A DNA stretch of 45,971 nt from a virus: positions 1 to 45,971 of the IMG/VR virus record IMGVR_UViG_3300005518_000008; one strand, given 5' to 3'. The notes beneath the pieces were generated by a model. It searched no databases and was not told the DNA's origin. It was given only the letters and a program-made list of their open reading frames with translations. The translations under genes were made by a program, and so were the position numbers. Shown piece by piece: positions 31,110 to 39,194 of the stretch (within the stretch, counting starts at the first letter, position 1; the number at the start of each line of letters is the position of its first letter).

Positions 31110-33119
31110 GTGGACGACACTGTCCAGGAGGTGATTCTCAAGCTGGGGCGGGACCCGCGTCTCGCCCATCAGGCTCTGTTCGCGCACCGGCATCCCAACC
31201 TGACGCCCCAGTTTCACTGGGAGATCATCCGGCTCTGGCACTCCACGCATCCGCGCGTACTCATTCAAGCCTTTAGAGGCGCTGCCAAGTCTAGCATCGC
31301 GGAAGAGGCGATTATCGTGCAGGCGTGCCTGCGTAAATTCAAGAACGCGATCGTGTTGGGCGAAACGTATGAGCGCGCGGTGGAGCGCTTGCGAGCAATT
31401 AAACATGAGTTCGAAACATCCTCTTTTATCGAGCACCTGTTTGGAGACCTGGTCGGCAGTACTTGGTCGGAAGGCAAGATCATTCTGGCGAACGGAGTTA
31501 TCATACAAGCATTTGGCCGTGGCCAGTCATTGCGTGGCTCGAAGCATCTGGACTTCCGCCCTGATCGGGCGTTCGGTGACGATATCGAGAACGAGGAGAG
31601 TGTTGCGTCCGACGAGGCGATAGAGAAGTGCATGCGTTGGCTGATGGCGGTGGTCATGCCGGCGCTCGACCCATCGGCTCTGGTCCGCATCAACGGCACC
31701 CCTTTGCATCCAAACTCGGTGATCAACCAGCTGGAGCGGGTGACCGACCCCGTGACCGGGCAGAAGGACTGGGTGACGCGCGTCTACCCCATAAAACACA
31801 GGGGTCCGGAGGGGGAGTGGCTTGCCACTTGGCCGGATCGGCGTACGTTGGAGTGGTGTGATGGCGAGGAGGCACGGCTTCGCCGCCTTGGTCTCGGTAA
31901 CTCATGGATGCAGGAGTATATGTGCGTAGCCGAGGACCCCGCCTCCAAGCCCTTTACGAGCGACCTGTTCCGTGTCGAGTCCATCGTGCGCACTTGGCAA
32001 GCGGTATACGCGATGTACGATCCTGCCCGGACTGTCAAAACTACCTCGGCATCTACTGGAGTGGCGATCTGGTCGTGGCAGAACAATCGATTGATCGTCT
32101 GGGACGCCTACGCGGGGATGTGGAAACCCGATGAGATCATTTCCGATATGTTTGCCGTGGACGACGCCTATCGTCCCGTTGTTCTCGGGGTGGAGGAAGA
32201 CGGTCTCCATGAGTTTATTTTGCAACCGCTGCGCCAAGAGCAGATCCGACGTGCTTATGCGATACCGATTCGTCCCCTCAAGGCGCCGAAGGGCAAGCTC
32301 GACTTCATTCGGGGGCTTCAGCCGTTCTTTAAAGCGAAAGAAGTGATATTTGCAAAGCCGCTGTCGGAGGCGACAGCCCAGTTCTTGGGGTTCCCGACCG
32401 GCCGGATCGACATTCCCAACGCGCTGGCGTACGCTCTCAAATTGAGGCCCGGACAGGCGATCTTTGATGGGTTCAACGTCAACCACATCGTCGAGGAGTT
32501 GCCTCGGGTTGCCCGGCAGCCCTGCTATCTCGCGGTCAACACCGATGGGGCATCGACGGCCGCCGTGCTTGTGCAAGTGATTGATGGAGGGCTGCATGTC
32601 CTTGGAGATTGGGTCAGGGAAGGCGATGCCGGAACCAACCTCGATGCCGTTGTCCGGGAAGCTCGCCTCACCGCCGGAGAAGCCAAGCTTCGTCTCTTCG
32701 CTGGACCAGCGCATTTCCGTGACTATGACACTCTCGGACTTCGAGCGGCTGCGCGCCAACTACCCGCAGATGTTGGTTGTGGTGGAGAAGAGTCGATCGG
32801 GCGCGAGGAGCTACGAAGTCTTTTTGGACGCGCTACCAAGGGTCGTCCAGCCATCCAGGTCGCTTCCTCTGCTCGGTGGACCCTCAACGCTCTGAGCGGG
32901 GGGTACGCCAAGGAGATCAGCAAGCTCGGGATCCTGATGGACGTGGCCAACCCTGGTCCCTACCGGGTGCTGATGGAGGGGCTGGAGAGTTTTGCGGCGC
33001 TCTTAAAATCCAGTTCCATTCGTGACGACGAACCCGTAAACTGGGCGGTGGCGCCGGACGGCCGGCGTTACATCTCGTCGCGAGCAACCGGTGGCGGACA
33101 AGTTCAGACCAAACGATAA
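31110..33119 (+). CDS. terL: Terminase large subunit with an extra C-terminal segment
   Basis: A 669-residue packaging motor. Walker A is FRGAAKSS (about 55-62) and Walker B is AFGDDIENEE (about 154-163). The RNase H-like nuclease domain begins at MYDPARTVKTTSASTG (about 302) and continues through GVEEDGLHEF and the DIPNALAYALKL segment. From about 471 a further 200 residues start LAVNTDGASTAAVLVQVIDG, which again looks like the first strands of an RNase H-like fold and is absent from ordinary terminases. Starts with GTG directly after the previous stop. It cuts and pumps DNA into the procapsid through the portal. Confidence 0.9.
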   Translation: MDDTVQEVILKLGRDPRLAHQALFAHRHPNLTPQFHWEIIRLWHSTHPRVLIQAFRGAAKSSIAEEAIIVQACLRKFKNAIVLGETYERAVERLRAIKHEFETSSFIEHLFGDLVGSTWSEGKIILANGVIIQAFGRGQSLRGSKHLDFRPDRAFGDDIENEESVASDEAIEKCMRWLMAVVMPALDPSALVRINGTPLHPNSVINQLERVTDPVTGQKDWVTRVYPIKHRGPEGEWLATWPDRRTLEWCDGEEARLRRLGLGNSWMQEYMCVAEDPASKPFTSDLFRVESIVRTWQAVYAMYDPARTVKTTSASTGVAIWSWQNNRLIVWDAYAGMWKPDEIISDMFAVDDAYRPVVLGVEEDGLHEFILQPLRQEQIRRAYAIPIRPLKAPKGKLDFIRGLQPFFKAKEVIFAKPLSEATAQFLGFPTGRIDIPNALAYALKLRPGQAIFDGFNVNHIVEELPRVARQPCYLAVNTDGASTAAVLVQVIDGGLHVLGDWVREGDAGTNLDAVVREARLTAGEAKLRLFAGPAHFRDYDTLGLRAAARQLPADVGCGGEESIGREELRSLFGRATKGRPAIQVASSARWTLNALSGGYAKEISKLGILMDVANPGPYRVLMEGLESFAALLKSSSIRDDEPVNWAVAPDGRRYISSRATGGGQVQTKR

Positions 33120-33273
33120 GGTGATGGCTCAGTTCCGCACCGGCGAGCCGGACGCGCAGATGCGCCTGATCCCTGCCGTCGTGATCCAGCAGGAAGATCC
33201 CGGCTGGTACCGCTGCCGGACCCACATGGGCGTCGCGATCTTGTTCGCAGAGGAAGCCTTGTCCAATGGATAA
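33091..33273 (+). CDS. Small SH3/KOW-like protein, 60 aa
   Basis: MADKFRPNDKVMAQFRTGEP then IPAVVIQQEDPGWYRCRTHM. The NDKVMA strand and the GWYRCRT strand suggest a small barrel. It is read from a GTG at 33091 inside the terminase end; an ATG at 33124 is the alternative and gives 49 residues. Its end overlaps the start of the next small gene. Confidence 0.55.
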   Translation: MADKFRPNDKVMAQFRTGEPDAQMRLIPAVVIQQEDPGWYRCRTHMGVAILFAEEALSNG

Positions 33274-33439
33274 TGAGCCGGTTTTTGTGCGTACACCGAT
33301 GCTCACCAAGCCGTATTTGGTGTTATTGCCCGAGCACATCAGCGATTGGGATCTCGTTTGCAGGGCGCGATCCATGTTTCCGTGGGTGCAGCTTGTTGTG
33401 CAGGAACGTCTGCCTACTGAGACGGATTTGGGGTGGTGA
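33266..33439 (+). CDS. Small protein before the portal, 57 aa
   Basis: MDNEPVFVRTPMLTKPYLVL followed by LPEHISDWDLVCRARSMFPW and VQLVVQERLPTETDLGW. The start overlaps the stop of the upstream small gene and the stop TGA ends two bases before the portal ATG. It fills the gap between terminase and portal exactly; its role is unknown. Confidence 0.65.
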   Translation: MDNEPVFVRTPMLTKPYLVLLPEHISDWDLVCRARSMFPWVQLVVQERLPTETDLGW

Positions 33440-33441
33440 GT

Positions 33442-35646
33442 ATGGCTGAAGACCTAGATGACGATCTGGACGAGGACGAAGAGGATCCCAAGATCTCCGC
33501 GCGCAAGGAGGACTTGTCCGGCAAAAAGCGGATCAAGGAGGATCTGCTCGACCTGTTCGCCGAGATTGACAAGGGGTTCCAGCAGCAGTGGGAGCGGTCT
33601 AATGGGCAGATGGACTACTGGGACATCTACAATTGCAAGCTCACGTCCAAGCAGTTCTACTCGGGTAACTCTAAGATATTCGTCCCCATCGTCCACAACG
33701 CCATCAACGCCCGCAAGACGCGTTTTACCAATCAGATTTTCCCGCAGTCCGGGCGTTATGTCGAGGTTACTTCGTCAGATGGTACGCAGCCTGACGCGCT
33801 GACTGCGCTGTTGGAGCACTATGTGCGCAGGGCGCAGCTGCGGACGAAGGTGATGCCGGCGCTGGTGCGCAACGGCGACGTCGAGGGGCAGTACAATCTC
33901 TATGTCTCCTGGTGCGAGCGCACGCGCAACGTGACGTGGCGCAGCAAGTCCTTGCCGCTCATGCAGGACGACAGCGGCGAGCATGTTCCAAACCCGGCTG
34001 CCGAGGAGGTGGAGGACATCGAGGAAGAGGAGATTGAGATCGCCCACCCCGAGGTGGAGGTGATCCCGGACTCCGATATCTTAGTTTTGCCGTCGACTGC
34101 CGACACGCTGGAAGAGGCGATCGCCTGCGGCGGGTCGGTGACGATCATCCGGCGCTGGGGTAAGGCCAAGATTCGGCAGATGGTCCGCGACGGGGTGATT
34201 CGCAAGGACGTTGCGGAGGAGCTGATCGAGCAGCTCTCGACCAAGGACCCTCCGGCTTATGTCAACGCAAAGGGGCACCATGTCGATGCAGCGGGTATCC
34301 AGGAGAAGACGGACAGCTCTCCCAGACATCTACTCGTCTATGAGACCTTCACCGAGCTTAAGATCCGGCGTGGCGAGCGACGAGTATGCCAGGCGTTTTA
34401 CGGTGGCGAGCAGAAAATTCTTGGGTGTCGACGTAACCCCATCTGGAGTGACCGCTTGCCTCTGCTTTCGGTGCCTGTCGAGAAGGTATCAGGAGCTTTC
34501 AAAGGCCAAAGCAAAGTACAGCCCTGTGCCGACCTCCAGTACGCCGCGAATGATGCGGTGAACGAAGCCTGGGACAGTGCTGCTTACGCATTGATGCCGG
34601 TGGTCATGACCGACCCGATGAAGAACCCGCGGGTGGGGTCGATGATCCTGTCGATGGCCGCGGTGTGGGAGACCTCGCCTGCGGACACCAAGATCCTGGA
34701 GTTCCCGCAGCTGTGGCAGCACGGGTTCGAGATGGTGGCGCAGTGTACCAGCGTGATTTCCCAGACCCTCAGTGTCTCTCCCGCGGCAATTACTTCCGGG
34801 GGGCATGGGCGCCTTGGTGGGGAAAAGCCTACTCAGGCAGAAGTGGCCCAGGAGCAGCAGGTCGATATTCTCTCGACGGCGGATGCGGTGACTGTGATCG
34901 AGGAGGGGATCCTGACTCCGATGCTGGCACTGTTTATCGAGCTGGACCACCAATATCGGGAAGAGGACTTGACTGTGCGCCAGTACGGCGAGATGGGCGT
35001 GCGGGCCAACATGGAGAAGATCCCGCCGATTCAGATGGACAAGAGGTTTGACTTCCGATGGTTTGGTGTCGAGCAAGCGCGATCGGCGCAGCAGATCCAG
35101 CAGCAGATCGCGGGGATGAACGTGATCCGCGGCATACCGCCGCAGCAGCTCAACGGCTACCAGATCAACCTGGTGCCGGTGATAACGCAGCTCGTAGAGA
35201 ACACCTTTGGGCCAAGGCTTGCACCGCTTATTTTTGTATCTCCAGAAGAACAAATGCCTGTTCCTGTCGACCAGGAGAATGCGCTCTTGATGTCTGGGTT
35301 TGAGGCGCCTACGCACCAGATGGACGACGACACGGCGCACATCCAGGGGCACCAGGCGGCGCTTCAGCAGATGGAGATGGCCGGTGAAAACAAAAACAAG
35401 AAGAAATTCCTCACACACATCTGGCGTCACGTCCAGCAAGCGCAGGCGAAGCCGCAAGCCGCGCTCGCGGCGCAGAACCCGATGCAAGGCGGTGAGCCGG
35501 GAGTACCTGGAGGCGCGGGTCCGGGTGTGGCAGGAACTCCGCGGATTGGTGCACAGCCTATGGGTCCAAGAACGCAAGGCCCTGCGGGGATGATCCACAA
35601 GGATCAGATGCAGGATCCAGCAGCGATGCCGCGGAAGATCGCGTAG
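33442..35646 (+). CDS. Portal protein (head-tail connector)
   Basis: A 734-residue protein. An acidic N-terminus (AEDLDDDLDEDEEDP) leads into a portal-like body: GQMDYWDIYNCKLTSKQFYS, KIFVPIVHNAINARKTRFTN, EVIPDSDILVLPS (the wing region), QCTSVISQTLSVSPAAITSG, and a Gln-rich C-terminus (QQIQQQIAGMNVIRGIPPQQ) ending in a Pro/Gly tail. Size and place right after the terminase fit a short-tailed phage portal, the dodecameric ring through which DNA passes. ATG 33442 is preferred over GTGs just upstream. Confidence 0.85.
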   Translation: MAEDLDDDLDEDEEDPKISARKEDLSGKKRIKEDLLDLFAEIDKGFQQQWERSNGQMDYWDIYNCKLTSKQFYSGNSKIFVPIVHNAINARKTRFTNQIFPQSGRYVEVTSSDGTQPDALTALLEHYVRRAQLRTKVMPALVRNGDVEGQYNLYVSWCERTRNVTWRSKSLPLMQDDSGEHVPNPAAEEVEDIEEEEIEIAHPEVEVIPDSDILVLPSTADTLEEAIACGGSVTIIRRWGKAKIRQMVRDGVIRKDVAEELIEQLSTKDPPAYVNAKGHHVDAAGIQEKTDSSPRHLLVYETFTELKIRRGERRVCQAFYGGEQKILGCRRNPIWSDRLPLLSVPVEKVSGAFKGQSKVQPCADLQYAANDAVNEAWDSAAYALMPVVMTDPMKNPRVGSMILSMAAVWETSPADTKILEFPQLWQHGFEMVAQCTSVISQTLSVSPAAITSGGHGRLGGEKPTQAEVAQEQQVDILSTADAVTVIEEGILTPMLALFIELDHQYREEDLTVRQYGEMGVRANMEKIPPIQMDKRFDFRWFGVEQARSAQQIQQQIAGMNVIRGIPPQQLNGYQINLVPVITQLVENTFGPRLAPLIFVSPEEQMPVPVDQENALLMSGFEAPTHQMDDDTAHIQGHQAALQQMEMAGENKNKKKFLTHIWRHVQQAQAKPQAALAAQNPMQGGEPGVPGGAGPGVAGTPRIGAQPMGPRTQGPAGMIHKDQMQDPAAMPRKIA

Positions 35647-36767
35647 TGGGGACCCTTGCTTTCCTTGTCACGATTGCTTTTGTCTCCCCGTTTCCTGATG
35701 GCGCTCTTGCACCACGTTGGGTGGTGCTGTCGATCGCGGTGCCCGGACTGCTACTATGTCTTCCTCGGCTCCCTCGTCTGTGTTTTGGGCATTGGCTGTT
35801 TGGTGCTTTTTGGTGTGTTTGTGGGCTATCCATCCTGTGGACGCCCGACGTCTTCGATGGTCTCTATATTTATTGGGGATTCACTCTGTTTGGCGGGTTG
35901 TTGCTGACCGCACCGAGCGATTTGCGGCCTATTTTCATTGGTGCCGGCTGCGCGCTGGCAATCAACAGCGTGTTTGTGCTGCTCCAGGTCTTGGGCTACG
36001 AACCGGTGACGCAGGCGGTGCCGCCCGCGGGGCTGTTTTTCAACAAAAATGTTGGCGCTGAGGCGACAGCTCTGGTTATAGTGGGGTTGCTCTGCTCTCG
36101 TCCAGCAGAGGTGCGCGGACCTGGATGGAGAGGGATGCTGCTTGCAGGTGCCGGCAGCGTCCCTCTTCTCGTTCCGCCACACAGTCGAGGGGCAATTCTT
36201 GCATTTTGCGTTGCTGTGACCGGCTGGCTCTGGTCAAAACACCGCTTTATTGGGATTTTGGTTGCAATCCTCGCTGTAGGTCTCCTTTCAAGACTTGCTT
36301 TCGACATTTCGCGCTGGGAAAGCTCGTCTTCCAGGCTTGCTTTCTGGGTGAACGCACTGGGAACGTCCAATTTTTGGGGGCACGGGCTCGGTTCGTTCCG
36401 CTGGACCTATCCATGGTTCGAATATGCCCACAACGATCTGATTCAGCTGCTGTTTGAGGTGGGCGTGCCCGGCTTGTTGCTGTTTTGCCTATTTCTCGGT
36501 TACTGTTTGCGTCATGGTGCGCTGTCGGAGCGACTCGTGCTGACGGCATTCATCGTGGAGGGGTTCTTTGGCTTCCCGCTCTACAGCCCAGTCACCACTT
36601 TCCTTGTGGCTTGTACCGCAGGTAGCGTTCTGCGTCGTCGGTGTGCTGTACGCGTTCCTCTCGATCGGGGCGAACGTCCAAGCGATGCGTGCTTCCTGGA
36701 TACGCGATCAGCAGAGCGCGCAGACGCTTATTTTCTACCAGCACGCAGGCGCTCTTTTTCCCTTTAA
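35646..36767 (+). CDS. O-antigen ligase/polymerase-like membrane protein, probably frameshifted
   Basis: A 373-residue protein starting with GTG inside the portal stop. About ten hydrophobic spans are visible (GTLAFLVTIAFVSPF, VVLSIAVPGLLLCL, IYWGFTLFGGLLLTA, and so on). The motif YAHNDLIQLLFEVGVPGLLL near 260-280 and the earlier PPHSRGAILAF near 177 are hallmarks of the O-antigen ligase (Wzy_C/WaaL) family, which joins or polymerises surface sugar chains at the periplasmic face. After about residue 325 (SPVTTFLVACTAG) the frame becomes charged, while the next frame (36568-36930) continues with a membrane span, so the true protein is probably split by a frameshift. Such a gene in a phage suggests serotype change. 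Confidence 0.75.
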   Translation: MGTLAFLVTIAFVSPFPDGALAPRWVVLSIAVPGLLLCLPRLPRLCFGHWLFGAFWCVCGLSILWTPDVFDGLYIYWGFTLFGGLLLTAPSDLRPIFIGAGCALAINSVFVLLQVLGYEPVTQAVPPAGLFFNKNVGAEATALVIVGLLCSRPAEVRGPGWRGMLLAGAGSVPLLVPPHSRGAILAFCVAVTGWLWSKHRFIGILVAILAVGLLSRLAFDISRWESSSSRLAFWVNALGTSNFWGHGLGSFRWTYPWFEYAHNDLIQLLFEVGVPGLLLFCLFLGYCLRHGALSERLVLTAFIVEGFFGFPLYSPVTTFLVACTAGSVLRRRCAVRVPLDRGERPSDACFLDTRSAERADAYFLPARRRSFSL

Positions 36768-36930
36768 GAGCAGCTTTCGCGACGTGGCGGCGATCTACGC
36801 GACCTACGCAGTTTCGCGCGGGATGTTGTCTTCCGACGTTGCTTTAGCCGAAGTTGAGAAAGCATTGATCTTCCATCCCAATTATGCGATTTTGCGGGTT
36901 ATGGCTGAGCGTTTGAGGAGGGCGGAATGA
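36568..36930 (+). CDS. Out-of-frame C-terminal part of the O-antigen-ligase-like protein
   Basis: This +1 frame has no good start: only a TTG at 36568, and the first ATG lies well inside. It overlaps the ligase-like frame by 200 bases. It contributes VAFCVVGVLYAFLSIGANVQ, a membrane span exactly where the other frame turns hydrophilic, then a soluble tail (RDVAAIYATYAVSRGMLSSD, VEKALIFHPNYAILRVMAER) like the ends of ligase-family proteins. Most simply, both are one gene disrupted between about 36595 and 36640. A programmed shift or an independent small gene is possible. Confidence 0.55.
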   Translation: MASRSTAQSPLSLWLVPQVAFCVVGVLYAFLSIGANVQAMRASWIRDQQSAQTLIFYQHAGALFPFKSSFRDVAAIYATYAVSRGMLSSDVALAEVEKALIFHPNYAILRVMAERLRRAE

Positions 36931-37118
36931 GGCAAGTCCTTTGGATGGCGCTTGGCGCGGCGATCGCCGCGGCGGTGGGAGCTGCAGTGGCTCAGAACCC
37001 GACGCCTAACGTCCTTCCGGGCTGTGTCTACAACCTCACGCCACCGACGCTGTCCAACGGGCAGCAGTCCGTGTTGCAGTGCGATAGCACAGGTGCTTTG
37101 CGGGTGACGACGTCGTGA
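36927..37118 (+). CDS. Small exported protein, 63 aa (paralogue 1)
   Basis: RQVLWMALGAAIAAAVGAAV, with an AQ cleavage site, is a signal peptide. The mature part CVYNLTPPTLSNGQQSVLQC then DSTGALRVTTS shares its pattern (YNLxPPxLSxxQ...DSxG.xR) with the next gene, so the two are tandem paralogues. The ATG overlaps the end of the preceding frame and its stop overlaps the next GTG. A short secreted beta-type peptide of unknown function. Confidence 0.65.
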   Translation: MRQVLWMALGAAIAAAVGAAVAQNPTPNVLPGCVYNLTPPTLSNGQQSVLQCDSTGALRVTTS

Positions 37119-37360
37119 AACGCTGGATTTTCCTTGCAGTTTTGGTCTTTGCGGGATCTGCGGTTGCGCAAAATCCGCAGCAGCTGTGGGGGCTCATCTA
37201 CAACCTAGTTCCACCGATGCTGTCCGACCGCCAGACGACGGTTTGGCAAGGCGATTCGAGCGGCAAGGTGCGCATGAACGGGCTCGGACCGCCTCCTGCT
37301 TGCGACGGCACTATCGATCTTTCAACCGGCTGTGTCTTGCCGACGTTTAGAGGGCTCTAG
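37115..37360 (+). CDS. Small exported protein, 81 aa (paralogue 2)
   Basis: Starts with GTG; KRWIFLAVLVFAGSAVAQN is a signal peptide. It repeats the mature motif of paralogue 1 (IYNLVPPMLSDRQTTVWQGD) and adds a tail with two cysteines (PPACDGTIDLSTGCVLP). Similar short modules with QxDSxG occur at the start of larger phage fibre proteins, so these two may be detached N-terminal modules. Confidence 0.65.
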   Translation: MKRWIFLAVLVFAGSAVAQNPQQLWGLIYNLVPPMLSDRQTTVWQGDSSGKVRMNGLGPPPACDGTIDLSTGCVLPTFRGL

Positions 37361-37362
37361 CG

Positions 37363-38316
37363 ATGCAGAGGATATTGCTGGCAATCTCACTGATGGTCGG
37401 CATGTGTGCCGCAGGAGCCATCGCAAACTACACCGCAACGGTCGGATCCGGGACCAACTTTTTGTCCTTTGACAGCGGTGGCGTGAAATCGCCTGCTGCG
37501 ACCCTGGCCAACAGCTCGGGTACGGAGGTTGGGACAGCTGCAGCGCCATTCCAAGTGACGGGAGCGAACGGGACCTTTCCAGTCAGCGGGACAGTCACAG
37601 CGATCCAGTCCGGTACATGGACAATGCAGCCCGGCAACACGGCAAACACGACGCCGTGGCTCGCGACGGTCAACCAGGGGGGTAACAGTGCAGTTGTCAC
37701 GACGGCCGGCGCTGATGGGGTGTCGAACACGCTCTCGGCGCTCGCGACCTATAGTCGGATGCAGATGTACAATGGTACGACCTGGGACCGTGTGCTCGGT
37801 GACACGACCAACGGTCTCTGGGTCAACGTCAAGTCGGCGACAGGGTTGGCGCAGGGTGCGACGGCGTCCGGGACGACCGGCAGCGGGATCATGGGCGAGG
37901 GACGCGCCACTGAGGCGACGGCGGTCACCTCCGGGCAGATGGCGCGCATCGTCACCGACCTTGTGGGCAAGCTGATCACGCTGCCTTACGCCAATCCCGA
38001 GAATTACATCAACCCAACACCGACCGCATCGATCACCGACACGACCTTGACGCAGGTGATGCCGGCAATCGCATCGTTTCGGAATTATGTAACCTACTGC
38101 AAGGTCACTAATTCGCACGCGACGGTTGGGACTTACGTCGGTATTTTTGATGGATCTACCAGGGTTGATAGCGGATTTGCAGCCGCAGCCGGCGGGGGGT
38201 TTGTCACGACCTACGTGACGCCGATCCGCGGCACGACCAATACGGCCATCAACTGTCAGGCCGAGACAACCGGCGCCAGCTTCAAATGCTCTTGCGGCGG
38301 CTATAAGGGGATTTGA
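37363..38316 (+). CDS. Exported fibre-like protein, 317 aa
   Basis: MQRILLAISLMVGMCAAGAI is a signal peptide. The mature part is Thr/Gly/Ala-rich, with a VSGTVTAIQSGTWTMQPGNT then ANTTPWLATVNQGGNSAVV segment, a motif that recurs widely in phage structural proteins. The C-terminus (ATVGTYVGIFDGSTRVDSGF) is beta-rich and Cys-containing (CQAETTGASFKCSCGGY). Probably a virion surface protein or adhesin; the signal peptide is at odds with cytoplasmic assembly. Confidence 0.65.
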   Translation: MQRILLAISLMVGMCAAGAIANYTATVGSGTNFLSFDSGGVKSPAATLANSSGTEVGTAAAPFQVTGANGTFPVSGTVTAIQSGTWTMQPGNTANTTPWLATVNQGGNSAVVTTAGADGVSNTLSALATYSRMQMYNGTTWDRVLGDTTNGLWVNVKSATGLAQGATASGTTGSGIMGEGRATEATAVTSGQMARIVTDLVGKLITLPYANPENYINPTPTASITDTTLTQVMPAIASFRNYVTYCKVTNSHATVGTYVGIFDGSTRVDSGFAAAAGGGFVTTYVTPIRGTTNTAINCQAETTGASFKCSCGGYKGI

Positions 38317-38318
38317 GC

Positions 38319-39194
38319 ATGAGATTTTTTCTTGCTCTATGCTTTTTGATTGCGGCGTTGGTGCAAGCGAATGCGGCGTCGCGTTTTTGGGTTGGTGGGA
38401 CCGGCACATGGGACGCCAGTGATACCACGCACTGGTCAGCTACGTCCGGTGGCGCCGGTGGTGTGTCGGTTCCTGGGTCGGGTGACACCGTTACACTTGA
38501 CGCATCTTCGGGCGGAGGAACGGTAACAGTCAACACCACTGTCACAGTAACATCGATTACGGCCGGTGCCTTTACTGGTACGCTGGACTTTGCAGCCAAT
38601 AATAACAACGTAACTGCATCCACAGTAAGCTTTAGCGGAACTGGTACCCGCACGATCAATATGGGCAGTGGCACCTGGACGGTGACTGGAACCTCAGCCA
38701 CACCGTTTGACTGCACGACGGTTACGAATTTGACGGCTTCATTTGCTAGTGCCAATCTTGTTTATAGCGCGAATGCGGCATTCCGGCAGTTCCAAGGCGG
38801 CGGCCAAAGTTATGGAGCATTGACGGTCAATAGTAATAGCACAAAAGGGAGTGTAAACGTAGCTGGCACCAATACATTTGGAGCAGTTACGATAAATGAT
38901 GGAAATTTCTTGTATTTTCCACAAGGTGTAACCACTACTATTTCTGGCGCTCTGAATGGGACTGGTACCTCTTCGGCTCAAATAGGGGTTATGTCAAATT
39001 CGGCAACTGCTGTTGCAACTTTATCAGTTGGATCCGCGTCAACTCTCACATGGGCCGGCGTTTCGCGTATCACTAAAGCTGGCGCAGGCTCCATCACTGC
39101 TACAAATTCCTTTGATCTTGGCAATAATACTACTGTAACGATCACAGTTCCAAGTACGGGCGGCGGTGGGCATGTGATTGGTGGTGGGATCTGA
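38319..39194 (+). CDS. Exported beta-helix or adhesin-like protein, 291 aa
   Basis: The start ATG at 38319 gives MRFFLALCFLIAALVQANAA, a signal peptide. The mature protein opens with RFWVGGTGTWDASDTTHWSA and is then a run of short Thr/Ser/Gly/Asn-rich strands (GTVTVNTTVTVTSITAGAFT, TLDFAANNNNVTASTVSFSG), the appearance of a right-handed beta-helix or passenger-like repeat. Its second half has lower GC than most neighbours. Overlaps the tailspike gene by one base. Confidence 0.65.
   Translation: MRFFLALCFLIAALVQANAASRFWVGGTGTWDASDTTHWSATSGGAGGVSVPGSGDTVTLDASSGGGTVTVNTTVTVTSITAGAFTGTLDFAANNNNVTASTVSFSGTGTRTINMGSGTWTVTGTSATPFDCTTVTNLTASFASANLVYSANAAFRQFQGGGQSYGALTVNSNSTKGSVNVAGTNTFGAVTINDGNFLYFPQGVTTTISGALNGTGTSSAQIGVMSNSATAVATLSVGSASTLTWAGVSRITKAGAGSITATNSFDLGNNTTVTITVPSTGGGGHVIGGGI

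Noticed and set aside
34489-35598. Long minus-strand frame (369 codons) under the portal gene
   Set aside because: Exact complement of strongly supported portal sequence; Arg/His/Leu-rich translation without any domain.
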